Shown here one piece after another: positions 1 to 8,592 of a stretch of 64,000 nucleotides of DNA. The position numbers and the translations under genes are program-made. Numbering within the stretch: the first letter of the stretch is position 1; every line of letters begins with the position of its first letter. Origin of the DNA: Pseudomonas asplenii (lineage in GTDB: Bacteria > Pseudomonadota > Gammaproteobacteria > Pseudomonadales > Pseudomonadaceae); the NCBI RefSeq assembly GCF_900105475.1, contig NZ_LT629777.1, forward strand, positions 1,736,001-1,800,000, given 5' to 3'. The notes under the pieces were generated by a model. That model had not been told where the DNA came from. It was given only the letters and a program-made list of their open reading frames with translations, and made no database searches.

Positions 1-628
1 CGTCGCCGAGGGCTTTGCGCAGGCGGCGGATATGCACGTCGACGGTCCGCTCTTCGACATAGACGTTGCCACCCCAGACCTGGTCCAGCAGCTGCCCACG
101 GGTGTAGGCGCGTTCCTGGTGGGTCATGAAGAACTGCAGCAGGCGATATTCGGTAGGGCCCATCTCTGCCGGCTTGCCGTCGATGGTCACGCGGTGGCTG
201 ATGGGGTCGAGCAGCAGGCCACCGACTTCGATCGGTGCTTCGCCGTCCGTCGGGCCGGCGCGGCGCAATACGGCTTTCAGGCGGGCAACCAGTTCGCGAG
301 GGGAGAACGGCTTGGTGATGTAGTCGTCGGCGCCGACTTCAAGCCCCTGGATCTTGTTGTCTTCCTCGCCCTTGGCGGTGAGCATGATGATCGGGATATC
401 GCCGGTCAGCTCGTCGCGCTTGAGGCGTCGGGCCAGCTCGATGCCGGAGGTGCCGGGCAGCATCCAGTCGAGCAGGATCAGGTCAGGTTTGCGGTCGACG
501 ATGATCGCATGGGCCTGCTGGGAGTTTTCGGCTTCCATGCAGTCATAGCCGGCCATTTCCAGGGCGACAGCGATCATCTCCCGAATCGGGGCTTCGTCGT
601 CGACGATCAGAATGCTCCTGCCAACCAT
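1..628 (-). CDS. phoB: Phosphate regulon response regulator PhoB (3' end cut by window edge)
   Basis: PhoB is the OmpR-family response regulator phosphorylated by PhoR under phosphate starvation; it then binds Pho boxes and activates the Pho regulon. The minus strand reads 209 codons from ATG at 628 to the window edge. An N-terminal receiver domain has the acidic pocket D10/D11, the phosphoacceptor D54 in ILLDWMLP and K106 in TKPFSP. A winged-helix DNA-binding domain follows, containing [16 protein letters not shown] at the very end. The family is about 229 residues, so only about 20 C-terminal residues are missing. A candidate Pho box lies about 55 bases upstream of the start, consistent with autoregulation. 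The family assignment is firm. Confidence 0.96.
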   Translation of the reverse strand, partial: MVGRSILIVDDEAPIREMIAVALEMAGYDCMEAENSQQAHAIIVDRKPDLILLDWMLPGTSGIELARRLKRDELTGDIPIIMLTAKGEEDNKIQGLEVGADDYITKPFSPRELVARLKAVLRRAGPTDGEAPIEVGGLLLDPISHRVTIDGKPAEMGPTEYRLLQFFMTHQERAYTRGQLLDQVWGGNVYVEERTVDVHIRRLRKALGD

Positions 629-683
629 GTCCCTTAATCCTCTTGTCATTTAACTGTCTTGCGCCGCATTAGATAACGAAATT

Positions 684-701
684 ATTGCAGTCATGTGACA
701 G
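684..701 (-). promoter_or_regulatory. Candidate Pho box upstream of phoB
   Basis: Read on the phoB strand this is CTGTCAC-ATGA-CTGCAAT: two 7-base half sites separated by 4 bases, the spacing of the Pho box consensus CTGTCAT-N4-CTGTCAT. The first half differs at one base and the second at two. A second, oppositely oriented pair (TTGTCAT-TTAA-CTGTCTT on the plus strand at 643-660) lies within the short leader. Binding by PhoB is inferred. Confidence 0.5.
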
Positions 702-781
702 CTTTTCCGGGAGGCAGACGATATTCATGTTCATGAACTAAGCTGGGAGTTCGAATCTACAACCACAAAAGGAAGGTTCTG

Positions 782-1162
782 ATGACTCGTTCTTCGTTTT
801 CGTTGAAAGCCCTGTTGGTCGCAGCGGCCCTGTCGCTGCCGGCACTGGCGGCCGCCGCCGAACCTGCCATGGCCAAGGGTGGAATGCTGGTCGATCACCA
901 TGGCATGACGCTGTACACCTTCGACAAGGATACGGCGGGCAAGTCAGTGTGCAACGGCGACCCTTGCGAAACCAACTGGCCACCGCTGGCTGCCACTGCA
1001 ATGGACAAGGCTTCGGGCAAGTGGAGCGTGATCAAGCGCGATGATGGCAAGCTGCAGTGGGCCTATGATGGCAAACCGCTGTACACCTTCAAGGCCGACA
1101 AGAAGGACGGCGACATGACCGGTGATGGCAAGGGCGGTGTCTGGCACGTAGCCAAGCCCTGA
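782..1162 (+). CDS. Small periplasmic protein with Lipoprotein_15-type repeats (COG4315-like)
   Basis: A 126-residue secreted protein of unknown function. Residues 1-26 form a signal peptide (positive MTRSS, hydrophobic LLVAAALSLPALAAA). There is no lipobox cysteine, so a soluble periplasmic product is expected. The mature part has two related segments, GMTLYTFDKDTAG near residue 40 and GKPLYTFKADKKDGD near residue 95. This is the pattern of the family described as secreted repeat of unknown function (PF03640). The two cysteines flanking GDP (C59, C64) could form a disulfide. An AAAGGAAGG Shine-Dalgarno precedes ATG 782. It converges with ubiA across a REP hairpin. Confidence 0.8.
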   Translation: MTRSSFSLKALLVAAALSLPALAAAAEPAMAKGGMLVDHHGMTLYTFDKDTAGKSVCNGDPCETNWPPLAATAMDKASGKWSVIKRDDGKLQWAYDGKPLYTFKADKKDGDMTGDGKGGVWHVAKP

Positions 1163-1232
1163 GGGCGAATGGGGCGGGCGCTTGAGTCACGCCATAGGTG
1201 GGTGGCTCACGAACCAGGAGGCCCCTCGAACC

Positions 1233-1302
1233 TGTAGGAGCAGGGCTTGCCCGCGAATGGGTCCTTGAGACCCAACAGCTTCGCGGGCAAGCCCTGCTAC
1301 AA
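1233..1302. repeat. REP pair (REPIN-like inverted repeat)
   Basis: Two inverted copies of a Pseudomonas REP-like unit (TGTAGGAGCAGGGCTTGC... and its reverse complement ending ...GCTACAA) flank a short middle segment. The arms pair almost perfectly over about 25 bases. The element sits between the convergent ends of the secreted-protein gene and ubiA, and could also act as a bidirectional mRNA end. Confidence 0.75.
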
Positions 1303-1326
1303 GGGGGCTGCCTGGGTCTTCCCGGT

Positions 1327-2217
1327 TCAGCGCATCGCGTAATCGAGCACCACGCCGATGAAGATCGCCATCCCCGCCCAATGGTTGTGCAGGAACATCC
1401 TGAAACAACGCTGCGGATCACGGTCGCGGGTCATCCAGAATTCCCAGGCGAAGCACGCCGCTGCCACCAGCAAGCCGGCGTGAAACCAACCGCCCAGCTC
1501 GAAACGCGCGCCGGCCAGTAGCAGGCAGCCGAGCATCAGCCCTTGCAGTGTCAGAATGATCGCCCGGTCAGCATCGCCGAACAGGATGGCGGTGGATTTC
1601 ACGCCGATCTTCAGGTCGTCCTCGCGGTCGGTCATGGCGTAGTAGGTGTCGAAGGCCACTGTCCACATCAGGTTGGCGATGTACAACAGCCACGCGGCCG
1701 CCGGCAGGTTGCCATCCTGGGCGGTGAACGCCATCGGGATGCCCCAGGAGTAGGCGGCGCCCAGCACCACCTGCGGGTAGTAGGTGTAGCGCTTCATGAA
1801 GGGATAGCAGGCCGCCAGGGCCAGGGCGCCGAAGGAAAACCACACGGTGGTGGCGTTGGTGCACAGCACCAGCACGAAACTGATCCCCATCAGCAGGGCG
1901 AATACCGTCAGTGCCTCCTTGCCGCTGATCCTGCCCGCCGCCATGGGCCGCTGCTCGGTGCGCTTGACGTGGCCATCGACCTTGCGGTCGGCGAAATCGT
2001 TGATCGCGCAGCCGCCGGCTCGGGTCAGGACCACGCCCAGGCCGAAAATCAGCAGGTGGCTCAGCGACGGAACCCCTTTGGCCGCGATCCATAACGCGCT
2101 CAAGGTCGGCCACAGCAGCAGGTAGATGCCGATGGGCTTGTCCATTCGCGTCAGTTGCAGGAAATCCCAGGCGCGTGGGTGCAGCCGATTCAGCGATTTG
2201 AGCAGATTCAGGTACAT
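1327..2217 (-). CDS. ubiA: 4-hydroxybenzoate octaprenyltransferase
   Basis: UbiA is the integral membrane prenyltransferase that joins the polyprenyl side chain to 4-hydroxybenzoate in ubiquinone synthesis. The 296-residue protein starts [17 protein letters not shown] and has multiple hydrophobic helices. The first aspartate-rich motif is NDFADRKVD (N73, D74, D77, D81) and the second is D190 followed by DREDD at 197-201; both bind Mg-prenyl diphosphate in this family. The start at 2217 overlaps the ubiC stop by one base (TGATG), which indicates translational coupling. A longer in-frame reading upstream lies inside ubiC and is rejected. Length and motifs are typical. Confidence 0.96.
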   Translation of the reverse strand: MYLNLLKSLNRLHPRAWDFLQLTRMDKPIGIYLLLWPTLSALWIAAKGVPSLSHLLIFGLGVVLTRAGGCAINDFADRKVDGHVKRTEQRPMAAGRISGKEALTVFALLMGISFVLVLCTNATTVWFSFGALALAACYPFMKRYTYYPQVVLGAAYSWGIPMAFTAQDGNLPAAAWLLYIANLMWTVAFDTYYAMTDREDDLKIGVKSTAILFGDADRAIILTLQGLMLGCLLLAGARFELGGWFHAGLLVAAACFAWEFWMTRDRDPQRCFRMFLHNHWAGMAIFIGVVLDYAMR

Positions 2218-2780
2218 CAGCAAGGCTCCTGGGTGGCATCGATGGCGCGCCACAGACTCGGCAGGAAGATCTCCGCCACCAACAGACTCAACGGCCCGCG
2301 ATTGAAGCGCGAGCGCCGGCCCCAGAGATCGTCGGCACGATATTCGGCCGGCAGCCAGGGCGCGGGGTAATGGCACACCTCGATCGCCTGGCGTTCGAAA
2401 GCCTGGTCGCAGAACAGCAGTTCGCCCAGCGAGCGACTGCCCAGCTCATCCAGGTTCAAGCCGCCTTGCTGCAAGGCGCTCTGCGCCGCCACGCTGCGGG
2501 CGAACACCCAGGGTTGGCCATGGCCGCGCAGATAGACCTCGCGGACCCAGCCGAGGCTGTCGACGGGCAGTTCCAGGGCATGACACTCATCCTCGCGCAA
2601 CGTTTGCCAGCCCTCGAACAGTGGCATGACGCTGAAGGCATTATCGGAAAGCCGTGTCAGACGGCGGGTCAGAGAACCCTCGTCGAACAGCCAGTCAAGC
2701 GTCTGAATGCTGGGCAGGGGCACCAGCCGGCTCCGGGTGAGCCAGGCGGGCGAGGCCGAGGATGGAGTGTTGTGCGACAC
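2217..2780 (-). CDS. ubiC: Chorismate pyruvate-lyase
   Basis: UbiC removes pyruvate from chorismate to give 4-hydroxybenzoate, the substrate of the adjacent UbiA. The protein has 187 residues. It carries the conserved arginine in the REVYL strand (R80) and the conserved glutamate near the C-terminus (E170 in LLVAEIFLP), which are the active-site residues in the E. coli enzyme family. It is the first gene of a two-gene unit with ubiA, transcribed leftward from the 200-base region it shares with the rubredoxin gene. Confidence 0.94.
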   Translation of the reverse strand: MSHNTPSSASPAWLTRSRLVPLPSIQTLDWLFDEGSLTRRLTRLSDNAFSVMPLFEGWQTLREDECHALELPVDSLGWVREVYLRGHGQPWVFARSVAAQSALQQGGLNLDELGSRSLGELLFCDQAFERQAIEVCHYPAPWLPAEYRADDLWGRRSRFNRGPLSLLVAEIFLPSLWRAIDATQEPC

Positions 2781-2981
2781 GATGGGCAGTTGATCGGCAG
2801 CCAGTGAGGCGGCGAGCTTACCACAGGGTGTCCGGCCAATTAGAGCGCCTGGGACGCCATCGCTAGCGATCGTGCTTGCATCTGGCGGCTTCGGTCAGTA
2901 CAAAACGCCCTGAGCCGGACGGCAACGCTGTATCCAACGATCGTCCGTGCCAAACATGCCTGGGAACCGAGGAAGTAGCGA

Positions 2982-3149
2982 ATGAAGAAGTGGCAATGTG
3001 TGGTCTGTGGCCTGATCTACAACGAGGCCGATGGCTGGCCTGACGATGGCATCGTTGCCGGCACGCGCTGGGAAGATGTTCCGGAAGACTGGCTGTGCCC
3101 GGACTGTGGTGTTGGCAAGGCCGACTTCGAAATGATCGAAATCGCCTGA
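2982..3149 (+). CDS. rubA: Rubredoxin
   Basis: A 55-residue rubredoxin beginning [10 protein letters not shown]. The four iron-binding cysteines are C6 and C9 (CVVC) and C39 and C42 (CPDCG), so the single Fe(Cys)4 site is intact. Rubredoxins of this type pass electrons from the adjacent flavoprotein reductase to hydroxylases or oxidative-stress enzymes. The start is supported by a GAGGAAG Shine-Dalgarno; the gene is easily overlooked because it is short. Only one rubredoxin gene is present here, whereas I recall two in tandem in P. aeruginosa. The divergent region upstream contains a perfect 12-base palindrome, ATCGCTAGCGAT, at 2859-2870, of unknown meaning. Confidence 0.95.
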   Translation: MKKWQCVVCGLIYNEADGWPDDGIVAGTRWEDVPEDWLCPDCGVGKADFEMIEIA

Positions 3150-3188
3150 TCGAGCAAATTTCAAGCAATCATGGATGTGGAGAAAGGA

Positions 3189-4337
3189 ATGAACGCACCT
3201 GTCGTGATCGTCGGTACCGGGTTGGCCGGTTATAACCTGGCCCGGGAGTTTCGCAAGCTCGACGGCGAAACGCCGTTGTTGCTGATCACCGCCGATGACG
3301 GGCGTTCCTATTCCAAGCCCATGTTGTCCACCGGCTTTGGCAAGAACAAGGACGCCGATGGCCTGAGCATGGCCGAGCCTGGCGCCATGGCCGAGCAGCT
3401 CAAGGCCGAAGTACGCACCCATACCCGCATCAGTGGCATCGACCCGGGTCACAAGCGCCTGTGGATCGGCGAGGAGGCGGTGAGCTATCGTGACCTGATC
3501 CTGGCCTGGGGTGCGGAAACCGTGCGTGTGCCGGTCGAGGGCGATGCGCCCGAGGCGATCTTCCCGATCAACGACCTGGAGGACTATGCGCGCTTTCGCG
3601 CCGCCGTGGCCGGCAAGCAGCGCGTGCTGTTGCTGGGCGCGGGACTGATCGGCTGCGAGTTCGCCAACGACCTGATCCTCGGCGGTTACCAGGTCGATCT
3701 GGTAGCGCCTTGCGAGCAGGTCATGCCGACCCTGCTGCATCCGGCTGCCGCAGCGGCGGTGCAGGCTGGCCTGGAAGGCCTGGGCGCGCGTTTCCATCTC
3801 GGGCCGGTGCTGACCCGCCTGCAGCGCGTCGGCGACCATCTGCAGGCGCATCTGTCCGATGGTGAAACCCTCGACTGCGACGCGGTGGTGTCGGCCATCG
3901 GCCTGCGCCCGCGCATCGACCTCGCGGCGGCGGCGGGCCTGCAGGTCAACCGTGGGGTAGTGGTCGACCGCCATCTGCGCACGTCCCACGCCAATATCTA
4001 CGCCCTGGGCGACTGCGCCGAGGTCGATGGGCTGAACCTGCTGTATGTGATGCCGCTGATGAGCTGCGCCCGTGCCTTGGCCCAGACCCTGGCGGGCAAC
4101 CCTACCGCCGTGACCTACGGCGCCATGCCCATTACGGTCAAGACGCCGGTCTGCCCGCTGGTCGTGTCGCCTGTGCCACGGGGCATGGAAGGGGTGTGGA
4201 CGGTCGAGGGGCAGGGGGCCGATATCACGGCGTTGTGCCGTGATGCCAGCGGTCGCCTGCTCGGCTATGCCCTGACCGGCGGCGCCGTTGCGCAAAAGCT
4301 GGCCTTGAACAAGGAACTGCCGGCGCTGCTGGCGTAA
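3189..4337 (+). CDS. rubB: Rubredoxin reductase (FAD/NAD(P)H-dependent)
   Basis: A 382-residue flavoprotein of the pyridine-nucleotide disulfide oxidoreductase fold that reduces rubredoxin with NAD(P)H. The FAD-binding GTGLAG motif is at residues 9-14, the NAD-binding GAGLIG is at 150-155, and the second FAD motif ALGDCAEV is near residue 275. I chose ATG 3189 because GGAGAAAGGA lies immediately upstream; the in-frame ATG at 3171 has no ribosome site and would place that sequence inside the coding region. It follows rubA by 39 bases, so the two form an electron-transfer operon. Confidence 0.92.
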   Translation: MNAPVVIVGTGLAGYNLAREFRKLDGETPLLLITADDGRSYSKPMLSTGFGKNKDADGLSMAEPGAMAEQLKAEVRTHTRISGIDPGHKRLWIGEEAVSYRDLILAWGAETVRVPVEGDAPEAIFPINDLEDYARFRAAVAGKQRVLLLGAGLIGCEFANDLILGGYQVDLVAPCEQVMPTLLHPAAAAAVQAGLEGLGARFHLGPVLTRLQRVGDHLQAHLSDGETLDCDAVVSAIGLRPRIDLAAAAGLQVNRGVVVDRHLRTSHANIYALGDCAEVDGLNLLYVMPLMSCARALAQTLAGNPTAVTYGAMPITVKTPVCPLVVSPVPRGMEGVWTVEGQGADITALCRDASGRLLGYALTGGAVAQKLALNKELPALLA

Positions 4338-4524
4338 ATAGCGCTCCTTCTGTCGCAAACCCCCCGCTTTTGCTGCTACAAAGGTCGCAGGCAGACTGGC
4401 GCGGGGCTCGGTGCCGTGCCATTCTCCTCCCGTCTGTCGCAGCGTAGAGCCTGCGGCGCTTTGGGCGCTGTTCCGGGAGAACAGCACGGACATAACAACA
4501 AAAAACCGTCAAAGAGGCTTCACT

Positions 4525-4800
4525 ATGCGTAAACCAGAACTCGCCGCTGCAATCGCTGAAAAAGCGGATCTCACCAAAGAACAAGCCAACCGTGTACTGA
4601 ACGCGGTTCTCGAAGAAATCACCGGCGCGCTGCACCGCAAAGACAGCGTGACGCTGGTGGGCTTCGGCACCTTCCTGCAGCGTCACCGTGGCGCCCGTAC
4701 CGGCAAGAACCCGCAAACCGGCGAGCCGGTTAAAATCAAGGCCAGCAACACCGTGGCGTTCAAGCCGGGCAAGTCGCTCAAAGACAGCGTCAACCCGTAA
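4525..4800 (+). CDS. hupA: HU family nucleoid DNA-binding protein
   Basis: A 91-residue histone-like protein starting MRKPELAAAIAEKADLTKEQ. The DNA-binding signature GFGTFLQRHRGARTGKNPQTG and the flexible-arm sequence KIKASNTVAFKPGK are both present. HU bends DNA, compacts the nucleoid and assists replication and recombination. AAAGAGG precedes the start. The leader has a perfect 7-base inverted repeat (GCTGTTC-N5-GAACAGC at 4467-4485) about 40 bases before the ATG. This is the last core gene before the secretion island. The symbol hupA follows P. putida usage and is less certain than the family. Confidence 0.93.
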   Translation: MRKPELAAAIAEKADLTKEQANRVLNAVLEEITGALHRKDSVTLVGFGTFLQRHRGARTGKNPQTGEPVKIKASNTVAFKPGKSLKDSVNP

Positions 4801-4844
4801 GCCTCATGGCAGTACTCCCGGAGCAAGGGGAGTGTTGGGAAGCA

Positions 4845-4880
4845 ATGGGCACGCCGATCGGATCGGGTGCCCATTTTCAT
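4845..4880 (+). terminator. Intrinsic terminator after hupA
   Basis: ATGGGCAC at 4845-4852 pairs perfectly with GTGCCCAT at 4867-4874; the loop contains a smaller CCGATCGG palindrome, and TTTTCATT follows. A second small hairpin (ACTCCC/GGGGAGT) lies just before it. Confidence 0.75.
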
Positions 4881-5015
4881 TGCCCGTACGGATAAAAGTG
4901 AGAGCGGCGTCATGGCTCGGCGAACGCCCGCCGTGGACACCTTGATTGTTACCAGTTATTGCCTGAAGATTCGCGGCTCATCGAGTCATCCACCTGCATG
5001 GACCGTGTTTCCATC

Positions 5016-5447
5016 ATGACCGCATACCGCCTTCAGGAAGCCGACCTGGACATTCCTGAGACCTGGCAGGACCAGAGCCTCAATATCTTCAAGCTGCCTG
5101 CTGTCGGCGGTGCCCGCGAAGCCAGTTTTGTCATCAGCCGCGACCCGAGCCGTGGCGACACGCCGTTCGTCGACTATGTCGAGGCCCAACTGAAAAGTGC
5201 CGAGCAGCAGTTGCCCGGTTTCAGCCTGATCAAGCGCTGGGATTTCGTCCTGAGCGAGCACGCCGCCGTGCTGCTCGACTACAGTTGGCAGCGTGAAGGA
5301 CGCGAGTTGATGCTGCGTCAGGTATTCATCGACCGCAAACCGGTGGGCTTGATTGCCACCCTGACCACCACGCCGAACGATCTCGTGTATCACGAGCCGG
5401 CGTGGAAGGCGGCATTGCAGACGCTCAAGCTGCAACCCCAGACCTGA
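5016..5447 (+). CDS. DcrB/DUF1795-family T6SS effector chaperone (Eag type)
   Basis: A 143-residue protein of the DUF1795/DcrB fold. Eag chaperones of this family bind and shield the N-terminal transmembrane helices of PAAR effectors before T6SS export. It begins MTAYRLQEADLDIPETWQDQ and matches in pattern the second chaperone at 13042-13467 (MTYRLNEFQFQLP), which supports ATG 5016 over the upstream ATG 4998. The gene ends 18 bases before the PAAR effector gene, so it most likely serves that effector. No clear Shine-Dalgarno is seen. The family call is good; the pairing is inferred from position. Confidence 0.82.
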   Translation: MTAYRLQEADLDIPETWQDQSLNIFKLPAVGGAREASFVISRDPSRGDTPFVDYVEAQLKSAEQQLPGFSLIKRWDFVLSEHAAVLLDYSWQREGRELMLRQVFIDRKPVGLIATLTTTPNDLVYHEPAWKAALQTLKLQPQT

Positions 5448-5465
5448 CCGGCGCTCCTCGACAGC

Positions 5466-6761
5466 ATGGACATGTTGGCCGCTGCCCGTCTCGGTGATGA
5501 GATAGCCCACGGTTTCGGCGTGGCGGCGATGGTCGCCGGTGCCGTGGCCGGCGCCCTGATCGGTGCCGCAGTGGTGACGGCCACCGTGGCCACCGGCGGC
5601 GTGGCACTGGCGATCATGGCCGGTTCGATTGCCGCTGGCGGGCTGTCGATGTTCCAGATCGTCAAGGGCCTGAACACGATCTTCAACCTGCCCGAGCCGA
5701 CGACCGGGACGTTGATACTCGGTAGCCAGAATGTCTTCATCAACAGTCGCAACGCCATGCGTGCCGGTGTCGACGCGGCGGACTCCTGCTCGGGGCTGCC
5801 GCTGAACCATCCGTACTGGCCGTTCAACGTCGAGATCGCCGAAGGCAGCGCTACGGTCTACATCAACGGCCAGCCGGCGGCACGCCTGAAGAGCAAGATG
5901 AGCTGTGGCGCGCACATCAAGACCGGTAGCCCGAATACTTTCATCGGCGGGCCGACGGTAGCCGTGGCGTTCGTCCTCGATATCGAGGGCTGGCTGCACA
6001 CCGGCCTTGAAGCCCTGGGCCTGGCGGCGCTCGGTGGGGCGGCGATACTGGCGGCGATGACCGGGCTCGCGGCCCTGGGTGGCTTCGTCGTGATTGGCGG
6101 CGCGATGATGGGCGGTATGGAACTGCTTGGCCAATTGGGCGATCGCCTGGGGCCGGGCTACCGCGATCTGTTGCAGGGTGTCGCCGGCATGGCGTTGCTC
6201 GGCATGGGGCCGAAGATGGCCCGTCTGGGCGAGGCGCCCGTGCCGCGCGCGGCGGTGTACAAGGCCGGCATGACCGAAGCCGATATCATGGCGATCCCCA
6301 AGGGCAGTCGACCACCACCGAGTGATTATCTCGAGGGTTCGTACATCGACAAACACCTGCAGACCTTCAAGGACGAGGGTGGCGGCTTTCTGTTCACCGC
6401 CGATGACATCTCCAACCCCAAGTACGGCTCGTTCAACCCGAACAAGTTCGTCATGGCAAAATCCGACCTCAATGGTGTGGTGGCCGAGTACCAGAAGGCC
6501 GGCGATGTCTCGGTGCTGGAGTCGGCTCTGGGTTACGATCCCGGATCACTGGTGGGCAAGGATATCTATATGGTGAGCCTGGACAATCCCAAGGTGCTGA
6601 TGCCCACCGGCAACGAGGGCGGCGTCAACTCGCTCTGGCGCCCTGGCGGCCTGACCCATCCGGGCGGCATGCGCGAGGCGGTGCTGGACAATGTGCCGAT
6701 TTCCCACGGTAACGACGTCAATGTGCTGATGTCGACCCACGATGTAGTGAAAATCCAATGA
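5466..6761 (+). CDS. PAAR-domain T6SS effector with C-terminal toxin domain
   Basis: A 431-residue effector with the layout of Tse6-like toxins. Residues 16-66 are hydrophobic transmembrane segments; a PAAR-like tip domain at about 80-170 includes GTLILGSQNV, VYINGQPAAR and CGAHIKTGSPN; a second hydrophobic block spans 180-245; and a soluble toxin-like domain spans about 283-431. The PAAR would cap the VgrG spike and the helices would assist entry into the target cell. The C-terminal domain has conserved-looking stretches (GNEGGVNSLWRPGG, HPGGMREAVLDN) that I cannot assign with certainty. By layout an NAD(P)+-directed, ADP-ribosyltransferase-like enzyme is possible. Its stop overlaps the next gene by 4 bases, and the chaperone gene is directly upstream. 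Confidence 0.85.
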   Translation: MDMLAAARLGDEIAHGFGVAAMVAGAVAGALIGAAVVTATVATGGVALAIMAGSIAAGGLSMFQIVKGLNTIFNLPEPTTGTLILGSQNVFINSRNAMRAGVDAADSCSGLPLNHPYWPFNVEIAEGSATVYINGQPAARLKSKMSCGAHIKTGSPNTFIGGPTVAVAFVLDIEGWLHTGLEALGLAALGGAAILAAMTGLAALGGFVVIGGAMMGGMELLGQLGDRLGPGYRDLLQGVAGMALLGMGPKMARLGEAPVPRAAVYKAGMTEADIMAIPKGSRPPPSDYLEGSYIDKHLQTFKDEGGGFLFTADDISNPKYGSFNPNKFVMAKSDLNGVVAEYQKAGDVSVLESALGYDPGSLVGKDIYMVSLDNPKVLMPTGNEGGVNSLWRPGGLTHPGGMREAVLDNVPISHGNDVNVLMSTHDVVKIQ

Positions 6762-7291
6762 ACAACCCGCTCGACAACGTACTGCAACTGGCCCTGGCCA
6801 ACGACGAACTGGACAAGTTCCTGGTCGGCGAGCCGTTCTACTTCCTTGAGGCCAAGGTCGACAACGACGAGCCGCAGAACGTGGTGGCAGCCTTTGACCA
6901 ATTGGTCCTGCCGTACTGGCGCCAGACCCACGATGCGAGCTTGCCGACGCGTTTCGTCGCGGCCCTGCTGACCCTTCTGGCGACCTATCCGGATCGCAAC
7001 CGGGCGATCTACATCGCCCAGGACTGGGTCTGGTACTACCGTTTCTGCCAGGACAAGCAGCGCAAGCAGCCGCAGGGCCCTTATGGTGATCTGTTCGACA
7101 TCGACCTGGGCAGCGTGGCCGTGGCGCTCAAGCGCCAGCTGGAAAGCCGCAAGGCCGACCTGCAGGCTGACACCCGCTGGGCGGGCGCGGCCTGGAACAG
7201 CCCGGATGGCATGTGGACGCCGCTGATGCGTTCGGCGCTGATGGTGCGGGACAAGCTGGGCGGGCCGGACTTCGTTCCGGCCAATGCCTGA
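6758..7291 (+). CDS. Putative immunity protein for the upstream PAAR effector
   Basis: A 177-residue soluble protein with no signal peptide, rich in acidic and aromatic residues (QDWVWYYRFCQ). Its start codon overlaps the effector stop (ATGA). That is the usual arrangement for a toxin-immunity pair, where the cytosolic immunity protein blocks the toxin domain of its own effector. I do not recognise the family by sequence, so the function rests on position. The product being cytosolic suggests the toxin acts in the cytoplasm. Confidence 0.65.
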   Translation: MNNPLDNVLQLALANDELDKFLVGEPFYFLEAKVDNDEPQNVVAAFDQLVLPYWRQTHDASLPTRFVAALLTLLATYPDRNRAIYIAQDWVWYYRFCQDKQRKQPQGPYGDLFDIDLGSVAVALKRQLESRKADLQADTRWAGAAWNSPDGMWTPLMRSALMVRDKLGGPDFVPANA

Positions 7292-7298
7292 GCCTGTC

Positions 7299-7619
7299 TC
7301 AGGCGGTCATGGCCTGTGCGGGGTTGCCGGCGTCCTTGAGCAGGGCGTCGACCTGCTTCAGCTGATTGAGCAGGGCGCCGACGTTGCCGGCATTGATCAG
7401 CGTGCCCTGGGCGAACGCCTTGTTCAACGGGACCATGGCGCTGGACACCGCATGGTTGGCCTCGGCTTCCTGCAGGTTTTCCTGAAGTTGCCTGAGCATG
7501 TCCCTGAGCAGGGGATCATCCAGGGATAGCGGGGCGCCCAGGTCATGCTTCTTCAGCGTGCTGACCAGCAACCCCAGCGCTACGCTGGCCCGCATCAACG
7601 CTCTTTCTCGTGCATCCAT
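7299..7619 (-). CDS. Uncharacterised 106-residue protein in the effector region
   Basis: A small, mainly helical, soluble protein starting MDARERALMRASVALGLL; I recognise no family. ATG 7619 was chosen because GGGAGA lies 7 bases upstream; the longer in-frame reading has none. It ends 7 bases from the convergent immunity gene and follows the secreted 125-residue gene on the same strand. The repeated leucine spacing between residues 37 and 95 suggests a helical bundle or short coiled coil. It could be an accessory or orphan immunity protein, but nothing in the sequence proves that. Confidence 0.6.
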   Translation of the reverse strand: MDARERALMRASVALGLLVSTLKKHDLGAPLSLDDPLLRDMLRQLQENLQEAEANHAVSSAMVPLNKAFAQGTLINAGNVGALLNQLKQVDALLKDAGNPAQAMTA

Positions 7620-7728
7620 TCGCCATCTCCCATGTTGACGATCCTGCTGAAGACTCAAGAATAGACCACGATTGTGACCAAGCCGCAAAGAGAACATCGA
7701 GACGCAAGGTCGCACCCGCCTATCGACG

Positions 7729-8106
7729 TTATCGCCCCACGACCGGGTAGTGTTTGATGCGGCATGGATGGCTGTTGCCATCGCCCTTGCACATGCCATC
7801 GAGGTAACGGTAGTCGACCTTTACCGACTGCCCTTTTGTCGGCCAGCGTTTGCGTGGGAGGGTGGTTTGGTAGTCGGGCGTTTCCGGGGTGAAGGTGATG
7901 CTCGAGCCCACCTCCGGACATTCGACCGTTGTCGATTGCGGGCTGGCTTTCAGGACCTGGGCCTGTAGTTGTGGATAGGGTTGCTTAACCACCTCGGTAA
8001 CGCGCAGGTCCAGGCGGCAGATCTGCCAGGTTGCCGCTTGTGCGGGGATGCACAGCACAGAAAGCGCCAGGGCTATCAGTATAGGGAGCGTTACCTGGTT
8101 TTTCAT
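7729..8106 (-). CDS. Uncharacterised secreted/periplasmic protein, 125 residues
   Basis: Starts MKNQVTLPILIALALSVLC with cleavage predicted after AQA (about residue 25), so the product is periplasmic. The mature part has four cysteines (in QICRLD, VECPE, MCKGD and HPCRI), enough for two disulfides, and mixed beta-type sequence. I know no family name. It lies between the two effector-immunity modules on the strand of the Rhs operon, 81 bases after the immunity gene. A role as a periplasmic immunity or accessory protein is possible but is inferred only from location. The start codon has a weak ribosome site. Confidence 0.6.
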   Translation of the reverse strand: MKNQVTLPILIALALSVLCIPAQAATWQICRLDLRVTEVVKQPYPQLQAQVLKASPQSTTVECPEVGSSITFTPETPDYQTTLPRKRWPTKGQSVKVDYRYLDGMCKGDGNSHPCRIKHYPVVGR

Positions 8107-8187
8107 GTTTATGCCGCGCCTGAGTGGGGTCTCGGTTGCTGCCAATGCGCCTGGGCAGGGTATGTCGGGTTGATCTTCGGGGGTAAC

Positions 8188-8592
8188 TCAATCACCCTGG
8201 AACAGGCCGATGTACTTCAATCCGTTATAGCTGTCCTTGATGGGTTCTTTGAGCACAAGCTCTGCATCCTGATACCAGAAGATTGCATTGGCCTTCTTGA
8301 TTCCCAAGGCAGCGCAACGAGATTTGACCAGGGGTAATTCGTCCTGGTCCACAGAGGATTCGATCAGGATTTCATCCAGAGAAACTTCCTGCTCGTTACG
8401 AGGAATGATGCCAATGAAGTCCTCGTCATACCAACGGGTGCCGATGTCCTTGCAGAAACCGCAGAGCTTATAGTTTGGGTCGTCAAAATTTCCTTCGACA
8501 GAGTAGTCCAGCGCGAAGTAACTCATGTATTCCTCTTCCGAGGAAAAGTTACTGCCTATCCATACGTGAACATGATTGTTTTCATTTGACAT
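8188..8592 (-). CDS. Immunity protein for the Rhs toxin, Imm22/DUF4284-like
   Basis: A 134-residue acidic cytosolic protein. The opening VHVWIGSNFSSEEEYMSYF and the later YDEDFIGI resemble the Imm22 (DUF4284) family of polymorphic-toxin immunity proteins. The ATG directly follows the rhs stop (TAAATG), with AAGTAGGTG inside the end of rhs serving as its ribosome site, so translation is coupled to the toxin. Base composition is clearly lower in G+C than the neighbouring tss genes, as it is in the adjacent rhs toxin tip, which suggests that toxin and antidote were acquired together. The family name is from memory; the immunity role is strongly supported by position. Confidence 0.72.
   Translation of the reverse strand: MSNENNHVHVWIGSNFSSEEEYMSYFALDYSVEGNFDDPNYKLCGFCKDIGTRWYDEDFIGIIPRNEQEVSLDEILIESSVDQDELPLVKSRCAALGIKKANAIFWYQDAELVLKEPIKDSYNGLKYIGLFQGD

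Noticed and set aside
643..660. Plus-strand Pho-box-like pair in the phoB leader as the main Pho box.
   Set aside because: It is oriented opposite to phoB and too close to the start; the site at 684-701 is better placed.
4411..4524. An N-terminally extended HU starting at 4411.
   Set aside because: The extra residues are not HU-like, and a good ribosome site precedes ATG 4525.
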